64,000 nt of DNA, taken from an uncultured Faecalibacterium sp. (GTDB lineage Bacteria; Bacillota; Clostridia; Oscillospirales; Ruminococcaceae). Under the pieces are notes generated by a model, which searched no databases, was not told the DNA's origin, and saw nothing but the letters and a program-made list of their open reading frames with translations. Positions 58,734 to 64,000 of this stretch are shown here, in pieces (position 1 is the first letter of the stretch; each line of letters starts with the position of its first letter). The stretch lies in NCBI GenBank assembly GCA_900539945.1, contig UQDV01000007.1:19856-83855 (forward strand). The letters run 5' to 3'. A program made the translations under genes and the position numbers.

Positions 58734-59670
58734 TTTTTGCATCCTCCTTCTGTGCCTTTTTGACCGGCTTCGAGAAGTATTTGCTCTTCCAGTACGGCAC
58801 GGCCAGGAACACGGCCACCACAGAAGCGCTGAGCAGCTTGAGCAGGTTTGCGTCAAAGCCAAGGGTCAGCACCAACTGGATGACAACATAGTAGATGATG
58901 GCACCGATGGAGACCGACACCAGCTTGAGGGCAAAGTTGTGGAAAATGCGGCCAAATACGGCTTCGCCAATGATGACGGCGGCCAGACCGATGACGATGG
59001 CACCGCGGCCCATGCCCACATCCGCAAAGCCCTGATACTGGCTCAGCAGAGCACCGGACAGGGCCACCAGTGCGTTGGACACGGCCAGCCCCAGCACGAT
59101 GTTGAAGTTGGTGTTGATGCCCTGTGCACGGGACATGGCGGGGTTGGAACCGGTGGCACGGATGCCGCAGCCCAGCTCGGTGCCGAAGAACCAGTACAGC
59201 ACGCCGATGACCACCGCCGTGACCAGAATGATCATGATGATGGGGTTGTGCAGGGCAAATTCCTTGACCCAGCGCAGGGAGATGAGCAGGCCGTACTTGT
59301 CCACGTTGATGGACTGGTTGGCCTTGCCCATGATCTTCAGGTTGATGGAGTACAGAGCCAGCTGAGTCAGGATGCCGGCCAGAATGGCGGGGATGCCCAT
59401 AAAGGTGTGCAGCAGGCCGGTGACAAAGCCGGTGGCCAGACCGGCCAGCACCGCCACCAGCAGTGCCAGCCAGACGTTCATGCCGGAAAGCAGGCACATG
59501 ACGCACACGGCGCCGCCGGTGCCGAAAGAGCCGTCCACGGTCAGGTCGGCCACGTCCAGAATGCGGTAGGTCAGGTATACGCCAATGGCCATGATGCCCC
59601 AGATCAGGCCCTGCGCACAGGCACCCGGCAGAGCACCCGGCAGGTTGGCAAGTCTTGCAATGATCTCCAA
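58726..59670 (-). CDS. ABC transporter permease of a Trp/Tyr-type importer
   Basis: A 314-residue permease with about eight to nine helices. GLIWGIMAIGVYLTYRILDVADLTVDGSFGTGGAV is the family signature of the TrpY-like permeases (BPD_transp_2), and GCGIRATGSNPAMSRAQGIN is the loop that contacts the ATPase. It overlaps the ATPase gene and follows the binding-protein gene after a hairpin-containing gap. Confidence 0.92.
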   Translation of the reverse strand: MEIIARLANLPGALPGACAQGLIWGIMAIGVYLTYRILDVADLTVDGSFGTGGAVCVMCLLSGMNVWLALLVAVLAGLATGFVTGLLHTFMGIPAILAGILTQLALYSINLKIMGKANQSINVDKYGLLISLRWVKEFALHNPIIMIILVTAVVIGVLYWFFGTELGCGIRATGSNPAMSRAQGINTNFNIVLGLAVSNALVALSGALLSQYQGFADVGMGRGAIVIGLAAVIIGEAVFGRIFHNFALKLVSVSIGAIIYYVVIQLVLTLGFDANLLKLLSASVVAVFLAVPYWKSKYFSKPVKKAQKEDAKNA

Positions 59671-59704
59671 AACAATTTCCTCCTAAAAGTTACACTTTTT
59701 TATC

Positions 59705-59757
59705 TCCCGTTTTGATACGGGAAAGCGGAGAAGAGTAAAAATATGCTCTCCTCCGCT
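59705..59757 (-). terminator. Two hairpins between the binding-protein and permease genes
   Basis: AGCGGAG/CTCCGCT with inner CTCTC/GAGAG-like pairing (59724-59757) and TCCCGT/ACGGGA (59705-59722). T-runs are weak, so they probably act as a partial terminator or 3' stabiliser that raises binding-protein mRNA above the rest. Confidence 0.6.
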
Positions 59758-59782
59758 ATTTTCGTTTTGGTTCCCGCTGTTG

Positions 59783-60814
59783 TCAGGCCTCGATCTCCTC
59801 GTAGCCTTCCGGCACGGTCAGGCCCAGATCATCGCAGATGGCCTTGTTGTACTTCTTGGTCACGTCGGTGTACTCGATGGGCATGGTGGAGATATCGCTC
59901 TCGCCGTTCAGGATCTTGACGGCCATCTCACCGGTGGTGTAGCCCAGATCATAGTAGCTGATGGACAGGGTGGCCACGCCGCAGCCGGAGCAGATGCCCT
60001 CCTCACCGGCGAACACGGGCTTCTTGGCCGGGCGGCAGATGCCGTCCACAATGCCGGTGTTGGCCGCCACGGTGTTGTCAGTGGGTACATACAGGGCATC
60101 GTTCTCATCGGCCGCTTTCTGGCACACAGAGGACAGATCGTTGGAGTCGGAGAATGCGTACTGGGTAGCGGTCACACCCTTAGCCTCCAGGTACTTCTGG
60201 ACCTCGTCCACCTGATACTGACTGTTGGCCTCAGCGGAGCAGTACAGCAGGCCAACCTTCTTGGCGTCCGGCATCCACTCCACGATCATATCCGCCTGCT
60301 GATCCAGCGGGGCCAGATCGGAGGTGCCGGAGACGTTGCCGCCCACGGTGCCGGAGAAGTTATCCAGACCCAGAGCCACGCCGTACTCGGTGACCGAGGT
60401 GCCCAGCACCGGGATGGTGTTGGTGGCAGCCTGAGCCGCCTGCAGGGCGGGGGTCGCGTTGGCCATGATCAGATCCACACCGGAAGAAACAAAGCCGTTG
60501 GTGATGGTAGCGCAGGTTGCGGAGTCGCCCTGTGCATTCTGGAAGTCGAAGGTAACGTTGTCGCCAAAGGCAGCCGTCAGGGCATCCTCAAAGCCCTGGG
60601 TGGCAGCATCCAGAGCGGCGTGCTGCACCAGCTGGCAGATGCCAACGGTGAACTTCTGGCCGTCAGCCGCTGCAGAAACAGAAGCTGCGGTGGAGGAAGC
60701 CACGGAAGAAGCAGCTGCGGAGGAAGCGGAAGAACCGCCACAGGCAGACAGAGCGGCGGCGGCACCGCAGGCAGCGGCGGCAGCCAGGAACGAACGACGA
60801 GTGATCTTACGCAT
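59783..60814 (-). CDS. Substrate-binding lipoprotein of a Trp/Tyr-type ABC importer
   Basis: A 343-residue ABC_sub_bind-type protein. The signal peptide has RR at residues 6-7 (KITRRSFLAAAA) and the lipobox LSAC at Cys25, so it may use the twin-arginine route before lipid attachment. A Ser/Ala linker follows. QLVQHAALDAATQGFEDAL and LLYCSAEANSQYQVDEVQKYL match the TrpX-like family for aromatic amino acids or related ligands. First gene of the operon. Confidence 0.9.
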   Translation of the reverse strand: MRKITRRSFLAAAAACGAAAALSACGGSSASSAAASSVASSTAASVSAAADGQKFTVGICQLVQHAALDAATQGFEDALTAAFGDNVTFDFQNAQGDSATCATITNGFVSSGVDLIMANATPALQAAQAATNTIPVLGTSVTEYGVALGLDNFSGTVGGNVSGTSDLAPLDQQADMIVEWMPDAKKVGLLYCSAEANSQYQVDEVQKYLEAKGVTATQYAFSDSNDLSSVCQKAADENDALYVPTDNTVAANTGIVDGICRPAKKPVFAGEEGICSGCGVATLSISYYDLGYTTGEMAVKILNGESDISTMPIEYTDVTKKYNKAICDDLGLTVPEGYEEIEA

Positions 60815-60920
60815 TTTGATTTCTCTCCTCTATACATTGCAGTTCGTGCGGCCACAGGCTGCCGCACGCGAACTGCTGAATTGTAAGCGAGCCAGAAACA
60901 GGTTTGCTTTACACTCGTGA

Positions 60921-60949
60921 AGTATAGCACACATTTCCCGGTAAAACAA
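60921..60949 (-). promoter_or_regulatory. Promoter of the ABC importer operon
   Basis: Minus strand: TTGTTT (60949-60944), 17-bp spacer, extended TGC-TATACT (60926-60921). Confidence 0.72.
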
Positions 60950-61005
60950 TCCGCTTTTGCGCAAAAACGGCCCTTATTATCTATTATTTAAAACAGTTCC
61001 ATCAA

Positions 61006-61731
61006 TTATTTTGATCGCACGTTTTGCTTTTGCTGGTAAGCCGTCAGTTTTGCCCAATCGGCTTTCAGACCGTGCAGGTTGGCTTCCAGCTGGGGCAGCC
61101 AGGGCTGTGCGTAGTCGTAGTGGTAATACAGTGCCTGCCACAGCTTTGCCTGGGCACACCGCAGCAGCACCGGACTGAGCACCGCTTCCAGACGTTCCAC
61201 CTCATCCTCCAGCTCCATGCAGGTCAGTGCCCAGCGCACGTCCAGCGCCTCGCGGGCGGGCACATCGTAGCGGGACAGGTAGTCCTGTACCCGGGCTTCG
61301 ATCACCTGCCCTCCGCAGCCGGTAGGCTGCAAGAAGTAGCTCACCCGCCCTTCCCGGCTGATCTCCTGGGCCAGCGGGTAGAGCGCGCACACCAGCGGTT
61401 CCGCATCGTGGATGGCACAGTGGTTCTCGGTCAGGAACGGGCAGTTGCTGCGGTTCTCTTTGACCGGGGCCAGCCGCAGCACCGGCAGATGGCTCACCTG
61501 CCCGATGCTGGCCCGGCAATAGCCCCGGGCCACGATCTGCGGCGGCAGGCGCAGCCGGGCTGCAATGCGCCACAGGTCAAAGCCAGATACTACGATATCT
61601 TCCCTGCCCCGGCAGCAGTCGCCGCATCCGGCGCAGGCAAAACAGAACTGCGCCTCCCGCTCCAGAAGCGGCATGGCCTCGGTGCGGGTAAAATCCACCT
61701 GCCCGCACAGGTCGATGTGGTCGTCACGCAT
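61006..61731 (-). CDS. YkgJ-like cysteine-cluster protein
   Basis: A 241-residue protein with an N-terminal cysteine cluster (Cys30, 33, 36, 39, 40: FCFACAGCGDCCRG) and a later CPFLTENHCAIHDAEPLVCALYP, the CxxCxxxxCxxxxxxPxxCxxxP-type zinc/iron signature of the YkgJ family. Role unknown; an Fe-S or zinc site is likely. Ends in a basic tail. Monocistronic. Confidence 0.88.
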   Translation of the reverse strand: MRDDHIDLCGQVDFTRTEAMPLLEREAQFCFACAGCGDCCRGREDIVVSGFDLWRIAARLRLPPQIVARGYCRASIGQVSHLPVLRLAPVKENRSNCPFLTENHCAIHDAEPLVCALYPLAQEISREGRVSYFLQPTGCGGQVIEARVQDYLSRYDVPAREALDVRWALTCMELEDEVERLEAVLSPVLLRCAQAKLWQALYYHYDYAQPWLPQLEANLHGLKADWAKLTAYQQKQNVRSK

Positions 61732-61829
61732 GGATGATCTTCCTTCTTTCTGAATGATATTGATTTTTATTGTACCACATTGCCGTCAAAAGCAAAAGGG
61801 AGCGTTTCCGCTCCCCTTGCGCTATCCGG

Positions 61830-62120
61830 TCATTGATACTTCTTTGCCGGGATGACGATTGCGCCAAACAGCGATGCAATGTATCCGATAAGCACTGCAC
61901 CCCACACCTGCCATCCGGTGGCCTGTTCAAACACGACCGCCGCTGCCGTGCAGAGCGGTGTCAGGAGCATACTTACCACGCACCACACCCGCATTGCTTT
62001 GAGCACATGGAGCCAGTTGCGGTTGTTGTAGTACACACCCGGAATATGTATGTGGAACGCTCCCTGGGCAAAATTGCAGACATGGTTTTCGTCATAATAG
62101 CGCGGCAATGTTTCCGGCAT
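61830..62120 (-). CDS. C-terminal membrane half of the split HTH-membrane protein
   Basis: A 96-residue frame beginning at the ATG right after the TGA. It holds LPRYYDENHVCNFAQG, PGVYYNNRNWLHVLKAMRVW and two hydrophobic helices (VVSMLLTPLCTAAAVVF and GAVLIGYIASLFGAIVI). There is no ribosome site of its own; only re-initiation would express it. Confidence 0.5.
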   Translation of the reverse strand: MPETLPRYYDENHVCNFAQGAFHIHIPGVYYNNRNWLHVLKAMRVWCVVSMLLTPLCTAAAVVFEQATGWQVWGAVLIGYIASLFGAIVIPAKKYQ

Positions 62121-62597
62121 TCAGAACAAGGTGTAGGCCCCATATACGATGCCGAAGATCACGTTTATAATCAGCAGCATCATTGCGCCCTCGGTCCCGG
62201 CCAGCCCCACGGCCCAGACAGCTGCGGTCTCTACAAGGCCAAGCACCACGCTGACCCCATACAGCGGCAGAAACTTCTGCGTGCGGGCCTGGCGGCGTTC
62301 CGGCGGTTCTGCCGAAAAAATCAGTGCCTTGCGGATCAGTTCCTCTGTTTCCTCGCGGGTAAAGCGCTGCTCCTCCTCCACGCGGCAGCCCTGTAACAGC
62401 TCGGCCACGGTCACATTCAGCTGTTCGGCCAGCGGCACCAGCAGGGAGATATCCGGCACGCTCAAGCCGCGCTCCCATTTGCTGACGGCTTTATCCGAAA
62501 CATACAGGCAGGCTGCAAGCTCCTTCTGGGTCATGCCCTTTTCCCTGCGCAGCTGTGCCAGAAAACTCCCAAAAGCGATCTTGTTCAGTTCGTACAT
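62121..62597 (-). CDS. XRE-HTH half of the split HTH-membrane protein
   Basis: A 158-residue frame starting MYELNKIAFGSFLAQLRREKGMTQKELA. The HTH (residues 8-66) is complete, with VSDKAVSKWERGLSVPDISLL. Two hydrophobic helices close it (VSVVLGLVETAAVWAVGLAG and MMLLIINVIFGIVYGAYTLF). AAGGAGG lies 8 nt upstream of ATG 62597; the frame extended by 24 residues is rejected. It could still bind DNA at the membrane. Confidence 0.8.
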   Translation of the reverse strand: MYELNKIAFGSFLAQLRREKGMTQKELAACLYVSDKAVSKWERGLSVPDISLLVPLAEQLNVTVAELLQGCRVEEEQRFTREETEELIRKALIFSAEPPERRQARTQKFLPLYGVSVVLGLVETAAVWAVGLAGTEGAMMLLIINVIFGIVYGAYTLF

Positions 62598-62699
62598 CGT
62601 TTTGTCCTCCTTGTGAGCCAGCAGTTCTGTTTGTGGCTTCATTGTACCGGACCGGACATTCCCGCGCAACCGACTGGCGGTAGAATTGGCGCAAAACAG

Positions 62700-63593
62700 T
62701 CATTTTTTCTTTTCCAGTCTGCGGTACACCTGCACAGCATCCATGATGTTGGTCTGCTCCGTCGCGTGGTTTCCGGGTGCCCCCAGCGTGACCAGAATGT
62801 ACTCCTTTCCGTTCACCACAGCAAGGCTGGCAAGGCACAGACCGGCCGCATCCGTGTAGCCGGTCTTGCCGCCCAGGATCTGCCCGCCTGTCACCTCTCC
62901 ACCGTCCAGCCTGCTCAGCAGGGTGCTGGCCATATACAGTCCCTTCGGGTGCTGCGCTGTGACGCTGCTGGTGTACTGCCCGGTGGTAAACACCGTGCGG
63001 AAAGTTTCGTTGTTCAGTGCGGCCTGCAGCAGCACGGCCAGATCTGCCGCACTGGAATAGTGTTCCGGGCTGGTCAGGCCGGTGCAGTTGGCAAAGTGGG
63101 TGTGTTTCATGCCCAACTCCCCGGCTTTCCGGTTCATCAGAGCCACAAAGGCCTCCTCGCTGCCGCTCACCTGCCGGGCCAGCGCCTCACAGCACTCGGC
63201 ACCGGAAGGCAGCATGGCTCCGTACAGCAGATCCCGCACCGTGACCGTCTCGCCCGGCTGGAACCCGGCCATGGAAGCGTCTGCCTTGTACAGGGCGGGA
63301 AAAATGTCCTCCGGCAGAGTCACCGGCGTGTCCAGGTCCGGCAGCGCTTCCGTTGCCAGCAGCACCGTCATCATCTTGGTCAGGGAGGCCGGAGCGGCTT
63401 CCTCACCAGACCGCTTCCGGGCCAGGACCTGCCCGGTCCGGGCATCCATCAGCAGCGCGTGTCGGCTAGACGTGCCCAGCAGGATATTCTGCTGAGCGAT
63501 CAGCCCGAACAACAGCAGGCCGGCCGCCAGCACCCAAAGCAATCCCCGATATCCGCGTTGGCGTCTGCCGCGGCGGTTTGATTTTGTTTTCAT
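62700..63593 (-). CDS. D-alanyl-D-alanine carboxypeptidase-like penicillin-binding protein
   Basis: A 297-residue S11-family serine peptidase. A membrane segment (LLWVLAAGLLLFGLIA) is at residues 18-33. The active Ser70-Lys73 is in ASLTKM, and KTG is at 243-245. The second motif, usually SGN or SxN, reads SGA (130-132), an Asn-to-Ala change. It trims the pentapeptide of peptidoglycan. The start MKTKSNRRG at 63593 follows AAGGA at about 10 nt; a 14-residue longer frame lacks a site. Confidence 0.9.
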   Translation of the reverse strand: MKTKSNRRGRRQRGYRGLLWVLAAGLLLFGLIAQQNILLGTSSRHALLMDARTGQVLARKRSGEEAAPASLTKMMTVLLATEALPDLDTPVTLPEDIFPALYKADASMAGFQPGETVTVRDLLYGAMLPSGAECCEALARQVSGSEEAFVALMNRKAGELGMKHTHFANCTGLTSPEHYSSAADLAVLLQAALNNETFRTVFTTGQYTSSVTAQHPKGLYMASTLLSRLDGGEVTGGQILGGKTGYTDAAGLCLASLAVVNGKEYILVTLGAPGNHATEQTNIMDAVQVYRRLEKKK

Positions 63594-63677
63594 TTTGTTC
63601 GCATCCTTTTTTGTAGAATAAGAAAGCGCTTTCATCTCATAGAACGAGACGAAAGTGCCTTTTTCTGCAAACAGGAT

Positions 63678-63850
63678 TTATTTCAGCTTCATTCCGTCGC
63701 TGGACGCGTTGCCCACACACTCACCCAGAACGTGGCCGCCGTTGTGCACCGGGATGCCCACCCCCACCTTGCCAATGTAGCTCAGGGGAAGCTTCTGGTC
63801 CTGTTCCAGCTGGCGGACGCTCCTTTTCGTCACAGATCGTAAACCCTACA
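63678..63850 (-). pseudogene. C-terminal gene remnant next to the rRNA operon
   Basis: A minus-strand frame ends at TAA 63680-63678 and reads back through KLPLSYIGKVGVGIPVHNGG and HVLGECVGNASSDGMKLK with protein-like codon use, but meets a stop about 57 codons upstream and has no credible start. It looks like the 3' end of a gene cut off by the rRNA operon. Parent gene not recognised. The remainder of 63594-63950 shows only the 5S terminator. Confidence 0.45.
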
Positions 63851-63907
63851 ACGGTTATAGAGCCAAGGTTTTGTTTGATGCTTGGCATTCCGGCATCCCC
63901 AGACGCA

Positions 63908-63941
63908 ACAAAAAAGTCCTGAGATAAATCTCTCAGGACTT
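63908..63941 (-). terminator. rRNA operon terminator
   Basis: AAGTCCTGAGA (63914-63924) pairs with TCTCAGGACTT (63931-63941); on the minus strand TTTTTT follows, 9 bp past the 5S 3' end. Confidence 0.88.
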
Positions 63942-63950
63942 TCCATTCAA

Positions 63951-64000
63951 GTCGGCGACTACCTATTTTCACAAGCCGTTTCCAGCTAACTATCTTCGGC
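63951..64000 (-). rRNA. rrf: 5S ribosomal RNA, 3' end
   Basis: The minus strand reads GAAGATAGTTAGCTGGAAAC, then GAAAATAGGTAGTCGCCGAC, typical of the 3' half of clostridial 5S rRNA. The 5' end lies outside the window. It indicates that a complete rRNA operon reads in from the right. Confidence 0.88.

Larger units (their letters stand above)
61830..62597 (-). pseudogene. HTH-membrane regulator interrupted by one in-frame TGA
   Basis: The frames 62597-62121 and 62120-61830 are contiguous in the same reading frame, separated only by TGA at 62123-62121. Together they make the layout of one XRE-HTH membrane protein family: N-terminal HTH, two central helices, a LPxYYDEN...YNNRNWLHVLKAMRVW segment and two more helices. 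The nonsense codon is directly followed by ATG, so re-initiation could give two polypeptides. Either a recent nonsense mutation or a naturally split protein. Confidence 0.7.

Noticed and set aside
63721..63972. 83-residue minus-strand ORF at the right end
   Set aside because: It runs into the 5S rRNA gene and its terminator and is in a different frame from the more protein-like remnant at 63678-63850.

Overview
The window reads as chromosomal DNA of a GC-rich anaerobic Firmicute of the Oscillospiraceae, most likely Faecalibacterium-like. This is inferred from the class III fructose-1,6-bisphosphatase, the spoIVB-spo0A pair, the TSCPD protein, the Gldg/DUF4340 ABC cluster, IMP dehydrogenase and GMP synthase of clostridial type, and A/T-rich sigma-A promoters with 16-17 bp spacing set in GC-rich coding DNA. 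Most genes lie on the minus strand.

Layout. 1-3.5 kb: part of a mobilizable element (MobV/Pre relaxase, RepA-like ATPase, small accessory proteins, an iteron-like repeat region, a divergently transcribed XRE regulator) abutting the 3' end of guaA. 3.6-5.9 kb: guaA and a GyrI-like protein with a palindromic operator. 6-23 kb: an information-processing block, all on the minus strand: dgt-dnaG-rpoD, rpoB-rpoC, rpsL-rpsG-fusA, tuf. 23-33 kb: YigZ, a double-CAP exported protein, a TSCPD protein, a PHP phosphoesterase, an aconitase-family hydratase, tRNA-Leu, pncB, a MITE-like inverted-repeat element, and an IMP dehydrogenase with a long leader holding a promoter-terminator unit. 33-38 kb: acyl-ACP thioesterase and the potABCD polyamine importer. 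38-42.5 kb: a Gld-type ABC system. 42.6-46.8 kb: rpmE, spo0A, spoIVB, a second tRNA-Leu, a minimal MerR protein and a split chromate transporter.

46.9-51 kb (plus strand): a TPP riboswitch with thiD-tenA, then an unknown gene with dnaD-like and dnaI-like genes. 51-57.8 kb: walJ-like hydrolase, murA, class III fbp, a radical SAM protein and a KDG-kinase-like PfkB protein. 57.9-61 kb: a Trp/Tyr-type ABC importer with a twin-arginine-like lipoprotein. 61-64 kb: a Cys-cluster protein, an HTH-membrane protein split by one in-frame TGA, a D-Ala-D-Ala carboxypeptidase, a gene remnant, and the 3' end of a 5S rRNA gene with its terminator.

The core is ordinary housekeeping. The less ordinary signals are the mobile element at guaA with candidate replication and transfer sites, the transcribed non-coding unit upstream of guaB, the 142-bp MITE-like element, the TGA-split regulator, and several strong palindromes overlapping promoters.
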